Counted from the first letter of the stretch, positions 8,701 to 14,820 are shown. The stretch is 16,749 bases of DNA from an uncultured Candidatus Melainabacteria bacterium (GCA_934773085.1 CAKVMU010000011.1:1-16749), one strand, 5' to 3'. A program made the numbers and translations. The notes: generated by a model from the sequence alone, not told the origin.

Positions 8701-8872
8701 GAGTATCCTCTTCGTTTAGGAATATCCATTTGTTATCACGGTCTGCCTTGAGGTTTCTGAAAGTAGAACTTTTTACTTCTTCCCTTACGCAATCGTGAAG
8801 ATATTGACTCAATTTCTTGATAAAACTATTGTTAAAAGCAGAATTTATCGCTCTTGTGGCTTCCTGTAGCAT
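5771..8872 (-). CDS. SF1 DNA/RNA helicase with C-terminal PD-(D/E)XK-like nuclease domain
   Basis: A 1033-aa protein of the UvrD/Dna2/Upf1-like SF1 class. The N-terminal ~300 residues, including FLTPLLYTPCRLER (110-123), recall the DUF4011-type module found ahead of such helicases. The helicase has Walker A GPPGTGKS (333-340), a long charged, probably coiled-coil insertion (about 424-620), Walker B VIIDEAS (652-658), GDDKQLP (679-685), LDEHFRS (733-739), AHTFQGDE (851-858) and NVAITRAR (887-894). The C-terminus has a Vsr/DUF559-like fold pattern: Glu945, Asp971 in SVDLLV, and IECDG with Glu981 and Asp983. This is the arrangement of the restriction-endonuclease-like domain fused to AAA_11/AAA_12 helicases (REase_MTES_1575 type). 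The predicted role is ATP-driven unwinding or translocation coupled to cleavage, in repair or defence; the substrate is unknown. The start has a GGAGAG Shine-Dalgarno, and a sigma70-like promoter precedes it. It is first in a unit with priA, 4 nt apart. Confidence 0.88.
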   Translation of the reverse strand: MLQEATRAINSAFNNSFIKKLSQYLHDCVREEVKSSTFRNLKADRDNKWIFLNEEDTLFTQGLEYLRLEGSDPKLTELMIQSETSQKDKYLIYGYLFLVGKAKSGKKNEFLTPLLYTPCRLERNGVNINCMLTDEFLSLNTGALTALMKKSDDEDETEQLLEGLLDVVPSIPITKEKMDIFLTTLKSIIPDIDISMNHEMDVKEDNVAKDFYNEKINADNVDELIEEEETSKKALPAYEKIHLTNQCAIILTKRPSVTAGVLHELTQIAEKPSGVYRETVLNIINEEYTQSKPVDTQQKTLADFFPVTPLSLSDAQLNVIKNVENTKLVSVFGPPGTGKSQTIVNLVAHLIANGKTVLVASRMDKAVDVVAERLNELGAPFLALRAGRQNYQRELSMQLQDLLANKVDLDDGVESSILCDTDDMEKLLKTVKEMEQKAESIIKLEEEWSNIDSEIKLEEPNHSNPIFIKSNLKEDEIRTIENIIQTLSSNLEKSGFFAGLKNHSAVGNLKRILRLNNFDVNNENLAILSNELEFAKLICKARMIETKIQTTGNIHVISEQLRTMRKKQKKLAVDILKSKRREALKGLMRDSIKRQRLFVHSKSLVERKKNLQNRLLETEDFKPLLEAFPCWCVTTYAVSGSLPLKPGLFDVVIIDEASQCDIASCFPILYRAKKAVVVGDDKQLPHLSFLEKAKEQSFLSQYGINDRYQLMWRFRTNSMFDLANYYSMHPVLLDEHFRSLPPIINYSNKEFYGGRIKVMRRNDNSSKVLEAVVVPDGKVDFDATRNLPEIEALVKRLHEIVIEDERKNPEKPVSIGIISPFRAQVEQLKLSVSKVLSEHMMEKHQIEIGTAHTFQGDERDIMLISWAYANNSFPQSLVFLQKPNLFNVAITRARFKTINFISKNPRELPEGILRSYFGFIEEYENRFSLINSDEFDENIYKNNFEKQVADEFRALGHKVVCGDEIAGLSVDLLVDDKFVIECDGIEDKTHPKVSNMKKQAIIERSGLKVSRISYREWQYSPKACIDRIINSNM

Positions 8873-8903
8873 TTCTCTCTCCGTACTTATATGATATGTG
8901 TTG

Positions 8904-8933
8904 ATTATACCATAATTGGCAGGGTTTTAACAA
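8904..8933 (-). promoter_or_regulatory. Sigma70-type promoter of the helicase-priA unit
   Basis: On the minus strand, TTGTTA (8928-8933) and a perfect TATAAT (8904-8909) are separated by 18 bp. The start codon at 8872 lies about 30 nt from the -10, giving a short leader with a Shine-Dalgarno. It sits in the 97-bp divergent gap shared with the plus-strand gene at 8970. Confidence 0.7.
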
Positions 8934-8969
8934 CTTCTTTTCTGAACAAAATTATGCTAAAATAAGTCT

Positions 8970-9374
8970 ATGAAATTGAGAGTGTTATTTTTTATATTTT
9001 TATTCTTGTCGATAAATGCTGTTAGTGCCGAAGGTGTGGTGCAAACTCAAGCAGCACCACCGATTACGGTTCCACAGAATATTACTTTTGAAAATTGTAC
9101 CAAAATGTATGCAGTGAACAAAGAAAAGCTGTTTTATTTAACTTTGGCAGCGGTAACTGCTAATAAATTCAATGTTGAAGAAATTCAATCTAATAACGGC
9201 TATGTAATTTTTTCTGCAGCCAGAAACAAGTACCTAGCGACAGTTGCTGGGATAGATGCGAATAATTCTATCCTTAAAATTACACCTTGTAATGATATTT
9301 ATTTCTTCCCGCCGGGAATTATTATCAATATGTTTAAGTATGTGGAATTAAACCTAAATACAGAGGTTAAGTAG
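8970..9374 (+). CDS. Small secreted protein of unknown function, 134 aa
   Basis: I do not recognise a family. The N-terminus is a clear Sec signal peptide: two basic residues (K2, R4), a Phe/Leu/Ile-rich core to about residue 14, then AVSA (17-20) before Glu21, a standard signal peptidase I site. The predicted mature protein is about 114 aa, begins with a Gln/Ala/Pro-rich linker and has two cysteines (43 and 107) that might pair. The body looks mixed alpha/beta, with a possible amphipathic end. No Shine-Dalgarno precedes the ATG; instead TAAAAT lies 6 nt upstream, suggesting a leaderless or near-leaderless message. The next gene, a lipoprotein, starts 1 nt after its stop, so the two are surely co-transcribed and probably act together at the cell envelope. 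Confidence 0.8.
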   Translation: MKLRVLFFIFLFLSINAVSAEGVVQTQAAPPITVPQNITFENCTKMYAVNKEKLFYLTLAAVTANKFNVEEIQSNNGYVIFSAARNKYLATVAGIDANNSILKITPCNDIYFFPPGIIINMFKYVELNLNTEVK

Positions 9375-9375
9375 C

Positions 9376-10575
9376 ATGAAAAAATTGTTGTTGCTTGTGA
9401 TGTCAGCTTTTCTTCTGTGTGGATGCACTCAAAAACCGCAAACTAAAGAGGTTACGTTCTGGACATTGCAAATGGGCGACTTTGCTCCGTATATAGAAGG
9501 GGTTATTAACGATTATGAGGCTGTGCATCAGGATGTTAAGATAAAATGGGTTGATGTTCCGTTTTCAGAAGGTGAAAAAAGAACATTGGCGGCTGTTATG
9601 ACAGATTGCCCGCCTGATTTGATAAATTTGAATCCGGATTTTTCTGCAATTTTGGCTCAAAAAGGTACATTATGGAAAATTGACGGAGCAAAATTAAAAG
9701 ATTTTAACCCTGAAATTGTTAACGCTTTAAAATATAATGATGAAATTTATTCAATTCCTTGGTATGCAACGAGTGCAATTACTATTTATAACAAAGCTTT
9801 GTTTGCGCAATCCGGAATAATAAGATTACCTAAAACATATAAAGAACTGGGCGCAATCTCTGCTAAAATAAAGAACAACACCGGAGCATATTCATATTTG
9901 CCGACGATTACAGAAAATGACACAATGGTTCGAATACTGAATAAATACGGCGTTTCCGAAATGGAGGATTTTAATTCTCCACAAAGTGTGCAAGTATTTG
10001 AGATGTTTAAAAATTTGTATACAAAAGGGTTGATTCCGCCGGAAACTGTTACGATGACTCACAGAGAAGCTCTTGAACAGTTTATGGCAGGTAAAATCGT
10101 GTTTTATCAAGGTGGTGCAAATTTCTTGAATATGATTAAGGAAAATGCTCCGAAAGTTTATGCAAATGTTGATGTTCAGGAACAAATCAAAGGTCCGGTG
10201 GGACAAAACGATTTTTCTGTTATGAATTTTGTAATTCCGCTGAAGGCTTCTCATAAACAGGAGGCTTTGGATTTTTGTTTGTTTTTGACAAACGAGGAAC
10301 ACCAACTGGAATTAGCTAAAATGACAAATGTTATTGCGACAAACTCAAATGCGTTAAATGACAGTTTTTATAACGACTATTCAACACTTGAGTCAAAAGC
10401 TCGCTCTATAAGCGCACGACAAATTAACCGAATCGCTCCGCAATTAAGACAAAAAGATAACCAGAAAGAGATTAATCTGCTTGTAAATACAACAGTTCAA
10501 TCAGCATTATTGAATAAAGATTCTGTTGAAAATCTTTTGAATAAATTGGTGGAGAGTCTTAAGGGGATTCAATAA
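9376..10575 (+). CDS. ABC transporter extracellular solute-binding lipoprotein, family 1 type
   Basis: A 399-aa lipoprotein. The signal peptide MKKLLLLVMSAFLLCGC ends in lipobox L-C-G-C with the lipidated Cys17; Cys15 at -2 is less usual but tolerated. The mature part has the bilobal sugar-binding layout (SBP_bac_1): the VTFWT strand (26-30), YNDEIYSIPWYATSAITIYNK (120-140), the usual central signature of maltose- or glycerol-3-phosphate-binding relatives, and EQFMAGKIVFYQGG (234-247). The C-terminal helical part (about 330-399) is conserved in general shape. The family delivers oligosaccharides or polyols to an ABC permease, but no permease or ATPase gene is nearby, so it must work with a distant transporter or act alone. 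The start has an AGAGG Shine-Dalgarno inside the end of the preceding gene. The ligand cannot be inferred. Confidence 0.9.
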   Translation: MKKLLLLVMSAFLLCGCTQKPQTKEVTFWTLQMGDFAPYIEGVINDYEAVHQDVKIKWVDVPFSEGEKRTLAAVMTDCPPDLINLNPDFSAILAQKGTLWKIDGAKLKDFNPEIVNALKYNDEIYSIPWYATSAITIYNKALFAQSGIIRLPKTYKELGAISAKIKNNTGAYSYLPTITENDTMVRILNKYGVSEMEDFNSPQSVQVFEMFKNLYTKGLIPPETVTMTHREALEQFMAGKIVFYQGGANFLNMIKENAPKVYANVDVQEQIKGPVGQNDFSVMNFVIPLKASHKQEALDFCLFLTNEEHQLELAKMTNVIATNSNALNDSFYNDYSTLESKARSISARQINRIAPQLRQKDNQKEINLLVNTTVQSALLNKDSVENLLNKLVESLKGIQ

Positions 10576-10604
10576 TATACATTTCCTTCTGTTTATTCTA
10601 TAAT
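10576..10604 (+). promoter_or_regulatory. Sigma70-type promoter of argS
   Basis: TATACA (10576-10581, 4 of 6 to -35) and a perfect TATAAT (10599-10604) are spaced 17 bp apart. The -35 begins immediately after the stop codon of the lipoprotein gene, and the argS start is about 30 nt downstream of the -10. No terminator is visible between the genes. Confidence 0.65.
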
Positions 10605-10633
10605 TTACCTTAGTAGACAAGTGAGGGAAAATA

Positions 10634-12355
10634 ATGTTAAAAGATTTATTTCTAAAAGAAGTTGAAAATGGAATTAAAGAAGCCGTTGCAGCCGGTAAAT
10701 TAGGACAAATGAGAGATGAAGATAAATACTCTCTGACAATTGAAAAACCTAAAAATCCTGAATTTGGTGATTTTGCGGTGAACGTTTCTTCACTTGCACG
10801 AGTTGCAAAAATTGCGCCTCCTATGATTGCGAATGCAGTTAAAGAATATCTTTCAGAAAAAAACTACACAACCTCAGTAGTTGGTGGTTTTATTAATTTT
10901 AAAATAAACGATGAATTATTGGCGGATGCGGTTGCAGAAGTTTTGGATAAAAAAGAAAATTACGGTAAACCGCAGAATATCCAAAAAGAAAAGATTTTGC
11001 TAGAGTACGTGTCTGCAAACCCTACCGGTCCTTTCCATATTGGTCACGGACGTTGGGCTGCGATGGGCAGTGCGTTGGCGAACCTTTTAAAATTCTATGG
11101 TCACGAAGTTTTCCAAGAATTCTATATAAACGATGCAGGAAGCCAAATTCAAAAACTTGGAAATTCTTTAAGAATCAGAATTGGACAAGAGTTGGGTGAA
11201 AACGTAGATTTTCCTACTGATGAGATTGAAAGAAAGAATTTTTATCCTGGAGACTATTTGGTTCCTGTGGCTAAAAAATATTTAGAAGAACGCAAAGTTG
11301 CGAACTCTTCTGAACCGGAATTGCAAGACCTATGCGATTTTGCAAAAAAAGAAATGGAAGAGTGCCAAAGAGCTTTGCTTGAAAACTTCAGAGTCCATTT
11401 TGATAAATTCTATTCTGAATTGGATTTGCATAACTCCGGAAAAGTTGAAGAAAGCTACAAAGAGCTTATGGCAAAAGGTATGCTTTATGAAAAAGACGGA
11501 GCTATGTGGTTTAAGTCATCAGAATTTGGTGACGACCAAGACAGAGTTATAAAAAAAGCAGACGGTTCTAACACTTATTTAACAGCTGATATCGCTTATC
11601 ACGTAGACAAACTCCGTCGTGGTTATGACAGATTAATCAATATTTGGGGTGCTGATCACCACGGTTACGTTGCCAGAGTAAAAGCATCTTTGGAAGCATT
11701 GGGTTATGACCCTAATAAATTGGAAGTGCTTCTTGGACAGCTTGTAAACCTTGTTATTAATGGCGAAGAAGTTCGAATGGGTAAACGTAAAAACATGGTT
11801 ACTTTAGACGATTTGATTGATGAAGTTGGGGTTGATGCAACAAGATATTGGATGGAAATGCGTAATATTGATATGACATTGGATTTTGATATTGAGTTGG
11901 CAAAACGTTCAACGGACGAAAACCCTGTATTCTACGTTCAATACGCTTATGCAAGAGTTTGTTCAATTTTGAGAAACGCAATAAATGAAAGATTAAACAC
12001 TGAAACCGGCGAGAAAATTCCGGCTCCGATGACAGAAACGGAATTAGAAGAGTTGATTAACGGTTTTGATAAAAATCTTATTTTGAAAACTGCGGATACT
12101 GCGAAATCATTGATATTGAAACTTGAAGAGTTTAAATCAGTAATTATTCTGTCAGCTCAAAACAGAACTGTATACACGATTTGCAGATATGTACAAGAGC
12201 TTGCAGCAGAATTCCATTCTTTCTACAATTCTAATCGTGTAATTTGTGATGATAAAGAATTGATGAATGCAAGACTTGGCTTGATGACAGCTGTTAAGAT
12301 TACTCTAAAAAATGCTCTTGATATTTTGGCAGTGAATGCGCCTGAAAGAATGTAG
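10634..12355 (+). CDS. argS: Arginyl-tRNA synthetase
   Basis: A 573-aa class I aminoacyl-tRNA synthetase (bacterial ArgRS about 550-590 aa) charging tRNA-Arg; like other ArgRS it should need the tRNA for arginine activation. The start follows GAGGG with 6 nt spacing. The N-terminal tRNA D-loop-recognition domain spans about 1-110. The HIGH motif is GPFHIGHG (132-139), followed by FYINDAGSQI (163-172), a family hallmark. The KMSKS-equivalent loop is VRMGKRKN (380-387), the normal degenerate form in ArgRS. The C-terminal anticodon-binding helical domain spans about 430-573 and ends in NAPERM, the typical C-terminus that contacts the tRNA. All key parts are present. It has its own promoter and is followed by a 76-bp gap without a terminator before the nth gene. 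Confidence 0.98.
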   Translation: MLKDLFLKEVENGIKEAVAAGKLGQMRDEDKYSLTIEKPKNPEFGDFAVNVSSLARVAKIAPPMIANAVKEYLSEKNYTTSVVGGFINFKINDELLADAVAEVLDKKENYGKPQNIQKEKILLEYVSANPTGPFHIGHGRWAAMGSALANLLKFYGHEVFQEFYINDAGSQIQKLGNSLRIRIGQELGENVDFPTDEIERKNFYPGDYLVPVAKKYLEERKVANSSEPELQDLCDFAKKEMEECQRALLENFRVHFDKFYSELDLHNSGKVEESYKELMAKGMLYEKDGAMWFKSSEFGDDQDRVIKKADGSNTYLTADIAYHVDKLRRGYDRLINIWGADHHGYVARVKASLEALGYDPNKLEVLLGQLVNLVINGEEVRMGKRKNMVTLDDLIDEVGVDATRYWMEMRNIDMTLDFDIELAKRSTDENPVFYVQYAYARVCSILRNAINERLNTETGEKIPAPMTETELEELINGFDKNLILKTADTAKSLILKLEEFKSVIILSAQNRTVYTICRYVQELAAEFHSFYNSNRVICDDKELMNARLGLMTAVKITLKNALDILAVNAPERM

Positions 12356-12431
12356 CAGATGTTTAGAATGATAGAAATAAAAATGTAAGTGAAGATTTTT
12401 ACAAGCTTATAGAGAAGAATTTTGTGGTTTT

Positions 12432-13055
12432 ATGATAGATAAAATAGTTCAGAAACTTAAGGATGCAAAACAAAAGCAGAGTGATTTTGTGCATCTTATG
12501 GATTCTTTCAATGACCCATATCTGGTTTTGATAGCCTGCATATTGAGTCTTAGGACGAACGATAAAACCACTTATCCTGCGACTTTGCGAATGTTGGAAT
12601 TAGCAAAAACTCCTGCCGAAATGAAAAAAGTAAGTGCTGAAAAACTTGCAAAAGCGATTTATCCGGTTGGATTTTACGAAAATAAAGCAAAGCAGATTAT
12701 TGAGCTCTCAAGAATTATTGACGAGGAACTCGGTGGCAGATGCCCTGATGAAATTGAGGACTTGATTAAGTTTAATGGTGTAGGTCGTAAAACAGCGAAT
12801 TTAGTTTTATCACGAGGGTTTAATAAACCTGCAATATGTGTCGATGTGCATGTTCATAGAATTTTTAATCGTTTAGGCTATGTAAAAACTAAGAATCCTG
12901 AGGAAACGGAGTTTGCATTGCGTGAAAAGTTGCCGATTAAATATTGGATAGATATTAATACGCTACTTGTAACACATGGTCAAAATGTCTGTAAACCAAC
13001 AAAACCGGACTGCGAGCACTGCCCAATAAACGAGTATTGCGCAAAAATCATTTAA
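12432..13055 (+). CDS. nth: Endonuclease III, DNA glycosylase/AP lyase
   Basis: A 207-aa base-excision-repair enzyme that removes oxidised pyrimidines and nicks the abasic site. Residue numbering matches E. coli Nth closely. The helix-hairpin-helix around FNGVGRKTAN (114-123) carries catalytic Lys120, followed by CVDVHVHR (136-143) with catalytic Asp138. The [4Fe-4S] cluster ligands Cys187, Cys194, Cys197 and Cys203 have spacing C-x6-C-x2-C-x5-C. One difference is the segment SLRTND at 39-44, where E. coli has SAQATD. The DNA-intercalating Gln41 is therefore Arg, a variant seen in one branch of the Nth family. The ATG at 12432 has only a weak purine-rich site (AGAGAAGAA) upstream. It follows argS without a terminator and is followed after 17 nt by the zinc-ribbon membrane protein gene. 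Confidence 0.95.
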   Translation: MIDKIVQKLKDAKQKQSDFVHLMDSFNDPYLVLIACILSLRTNDKTTYPATLRMLELAKTPAEMKKVSAEKLAKAIYPVGFYENKAKQIIELSRIIDEELGGRCPDEIEDLIKFNGVGRKTANLVLSRGFNKPAICVDVHVHRIFNRLGYVKTKNPEETEFALREKLPIKYWIDINTLLVTHGQNVCKPTKPDCEHCPINEYCAKII

Positions 13056-13066
13056 TATGATAGAAT
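13037..13066 (+). promoter_or_regulatory. Possible promoter for a leaderless zinc-ribbon membrane protein mRNA
   Basis: TTGCGC (13037-13042) and TAGAAT (13061-13066) have an 18-bp spacer. The predicted start of transcription is about 6-7 nt after the -10, at the ATG at 13073. The -35 half lies inside the end of nth. Weak, but it explains the missing Shine-Dalgarno. Confidence 0.35.
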
Positions 13067-13072
13067 AACGAT

Positions 13073-13681
13073 ATGGAAGGAACACAATGCCCGTTTTGCG
13101 GGAATACAATAGAAAATAATGCAGAAAAATGCTCACAATGCGGAGCATTATTTAGAGAACCTGATTTGCCGAATCTAAAATTCAAAGAATTCAGAACCTT
13201 TTTGGCAATTGATATTTTGACATTCGGTTTCTTTGCCAGTGTTTGGTTTTTCTTGAACTATAATGCGATTAACGACTTGGCTACAAAGGTTAAAGATACA
13301 TTTAAGCTTAAATGGTTGGTAATACTTCTAGGCATAAGTCTTTTCGTATATATATTTTATTTTAATACTCTGTTGTCTATATTCTTCATGTTTGCTCAAT
13401 ACGCAATTCTGACAGGATTGACATATAGGGTTTTGAAAATAATACAACGCTATACTGAGAAAAAATACGATGTAGTCTTAGAATTTAATCCTTATTATAT
13501 TGTATTTTTCTCTGTGTTATATCTCATACACTTTATTGATACATATTCAGACCGTGTTAAAGAAGTTCACGACCACTTTGACTTTAGGTCTCCACAAGGA
13601 ATTGCGCTGATAATTGTACTAATCATCATCGCTGCATTTGTGAACTGTTGGCCATATTTGACCGGTCATCTATATTTTTAG
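13073..13681 (+). CDS. Zinc-ribbon multi-pass membrane protein, DUF4234-like
   Basis: A 202-aa protein. The N-terminal zinc ribbon has CPFC (6-9) and CSQC (20-23), two CxxC knuckles. After a short polar linker there are about five hydrophobic segments (roughly 42-62, 80-98, 100-122, 139-156 and 176-194). The first of them, within AIDILTFGFFASVWFF followed by NYNAINDLATKVKD, resembles the DUF4234 family of small membrane proteins, which often carry such a ribbon. No enzymatic residues are evident and the function is unknown; the ribbon probably faces the cytoplasm. The ATG has no clear Shine-Dalgarno, but TAGAAT lies 6 nt upstream with TTGCGC 18 bp before it, pointing to a leaderless transcript starting at or near the ATG. 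The 3' end overlaps the convergent minus-strand gene by 12 bp. Confidence 0.8.
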   Translation: MEGTQCPFCGNTIENNAEKCSQCGALFREPDLPNLKFKEFRTFLAIDILTFGFFASVWFFLNYNAINDLATKVKDTFKLKWLVILLGISLFVYIFYFNTLLSIFFMFAQYAILTGLTYRVLKIIQRYTEKKYDVVLEFNPYYIVFFSVLYLIHFIDTYSDRVKEVHDHFDFRSPQGIALIIVLIIIAAFVNCWPYLTGHLYF

Positions 13682-14023
13682 TTCAAAAGTAGATTTAAGA
13701 ACTGTACAATTAGCTTCGTATGCGGCTTGAGCAGATTTTATGTTGCAGGCATCCTGAACAGAGAATCCGTTTTCTAAAGCTGAAACCATTGCATTGTCTA
13801 AATCTTCTGCTGATTTTGCAACGTTTTCACCGAGTTGAGTAAGCAAATCTGCTGACTGAATGTTTGAGTAATAGTTACTCAAATCAACCATTGATGACTC
13901 GACATCAGAACTTTTTGATGTCGGTACAGCCGCACTAGCAGAACTGTTTCTGCCAGAATATGCGCTTAGGCTCTCTATCAATCCGGAGTAAACGGAGGTA
14001 TCTATTGATGAAATTGAACTCAT
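13670..14023 (-). CDS. Small protein with flagellar rod/hook-like C-terminal motif, 117 aa
   Basis: No family is assigned with confidence. The start has AGAAGGA about 9 nt upstream on the minus strand. Residues 1-45 are Ser-rich and low in complexity, with no signal peptide. Residues 46-117 look like two or three amphipathic helices. The end, AQAAYEANCTVLKST (98-112) followed by FELKI, resembles the conserved C-terminal helix of flagellar axial proteins such as FlgB/FlgC, where A-x-R/x-AYEAN is typical. In those proteins this heptad helix forms the D0 coiled-coil with the N-terminal helix; here the matching N-terminal half is missing. It could be a small structural or secreted substrate protein of a flagellum-like system, or the likeness may be convergent. 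Its 3' end overlaps the zinc-ribbon gene by 12 bp, and it is insulated upstream by a terminator hairpin. Confidence 0.75.
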   Translation of the reverse strand: MSSISSIDTSVYSGLIESLSAYSGRNSSASAAVPTSKSSDVESSMVDLSNYYSNIQSADLLTQLGENVAKSAEDLDNAMVSALENGFSVQDACNIKSAQAAYEANCTVLKSTFELKI

Positions 14024-14047
14024 TACTTCAATCCTTCTTATATTACA

Positions 14048-14075
14048 AGTTTAACTCTTTTTTAAAATTTTTCAA
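14048..14075 (-). promoter_or_regulatory. Possible promoter of the 117-aa gene
   Basis: On the minus strand, TTGAAA (14070-14075) and TAAACT (14048-14053) are spaced 16 bp apart. They lie 25 nt upstream of the ATG whose codon begins at 14023. A pattern match in AT-rich sequence. Confidence 0.4.
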
Positions 14076-14101
14076 GTGGGTTATCTTGAATACTTGATTT
14101 T

Positions 14102-14133
14102 AAAAGGCATCTAACTTTGTTAGGTGCCTTTTT
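14102..14133. terminator. Bidirectional terminator downstream of the 157-aa gene
   Basis: A 14-bp stem, AAAAGGCATCTAAC (14102-14115) / GTTAGGTGCCTTTT (14119-14132), has a TTT loop and one T-G wobble. It has T tails on both strands. It lies 11 bp past the stop of the minus-strand 157-aa gene and separates it from the 117-aa gene. Confidence 0.85.
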
Positions 14134-14143
14134 ACAAGATGAA

Positions 14144-14617
14144 TTAACCGTTTAAATATTTCTTACTATGATATGATTTCAAATCAGAGAAAAAGCTACA
14201 AGTGTCAGATTTAATTATAGTAGGATCAACATCCCCACATGCTGTCACATCCATATATGTTGGCATTTTATATGAAACTTCTGCTTGGTTATTGCTTTTG
14301 TAAAATGGTATACGATAAAAACTTATATCTCCGACATTACAACTGTTAATATCTCTATCCATCATAATAAGCTTATAGTTGTCTTTTTCTTTAAAAAATT
14401 TGTATTCACCCTTTCCATCATTCATAATAACAGTCCCATCGTCAAAACGAAATTTAAGCTCATGTCCATTTTTATTAGTGACACTTACTTCTACATTGTG
14501 TTTGTCTAATATGTCAAAAGTATATTTTTTACCAGCAACTTCCTTAGTGATTTTGGTTTCACCTGTTTCTACACCGGCAGGCATTATATCCTTATAAATA
14601 TTTTTAATATTTTTCAT
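14144..14617 (-). CDS. Orphan hypothetical protein, up to 157 aa
   Basis: I do not recognise this protein. It is hydrophilic, without signal peptide or membrane segment, and has many short beta-like stretches: KKYTFDILD, VEVSVTNKNG, LKFRFDDGTVIMND, GEYKFFKEKDNYKLIMMD. This suggests a beta-rich fold over residues 28-90, followed by a Cys-containing tail with Cys94, Cys127 and Cys141. Two starts are possible. The outer ATG (14617) has GAGG only 2 nt away, which is tight. The inner ATG (codon starting at 14584, Met12) has AAGGAT with good spacing and would give 146 aa. The base composition is at least as AT-rich as the flanks. It is a single gene closed by the bidirectional terminator, at the edge of the gene-poor stretch before the DUF262 gene, so it may belong to acquired DNA. 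Confidence 0.65.
   Translation of the reverse strand: MKNIKNIYKDIMPAGVETGETKITKEVAGKKYTFDILDKHNVEVSVTNKNGHELKFRFDDGTVIMNDGKGEYKFFKEKDNYKLIMMDRDINSCNVGDISFYRIPFYKSNNQAEVSYKMPTYMDVTACGDVDPTIIKSDTCSFFSDLKSYHSKKYLNG
14588..14593 (-). promoter_or_regulatory. Internal Shine-Dalgarno favouring the 146-aa start
   Basis: AAGGAT on the minus strand, with its GG 5 nt before the ATG beginning at 14584. It is better placed than the GAGG at 14620-14623 before the outer ATG. The first 11 codons of the longer form may therefore be untranslated. Confidence 0.4.
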
Positions 14618-14732
14618 TTCCTCAGAAAACAGCTTAGTTGTATTTTTAATTTGTTTTTTTTAATTTTGGAACTACAATGTTTACTTCATATTTTATAAAA
14701 ACATGGAAATAAACGAAATTGCGTTCAAATCG

Positions 14733-14773
<41 letters not shown>

Positions 14774-14791
14774 ACTACGTTTCAGACATTT

Positions 14792-14820
14792 GTAACAATT
14801 TTTTGTTTTTCGTAACAATT
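14792..14820. repeat. Direct repeat GTAACAATT, two copies 20 bp apart
   Basis: GTAACAATT at 14792-14800 and at 14812-14820. The 20-bp period is close to two DNA helical turns, so both copies face the same side, as expected for a tandem regulator site. It lies just downstream of the trinucleotide tract. Confidence 0.5.

Noticed and set aside
9892..10305. 137-codon minus-strand open frame
   Set aside because: It lies wholly inside the solute-binding lipoprotein gene and its translation has no recognisable motif; a shadow of the real frame.
12963..13148. 61-codon minus-strand frame across the nth 3' end
   Set aside because: It is opposite the iron-sulfur cluster codons of nth and the zinc ribbon of the next gene; both plus-strand genes are better supported.
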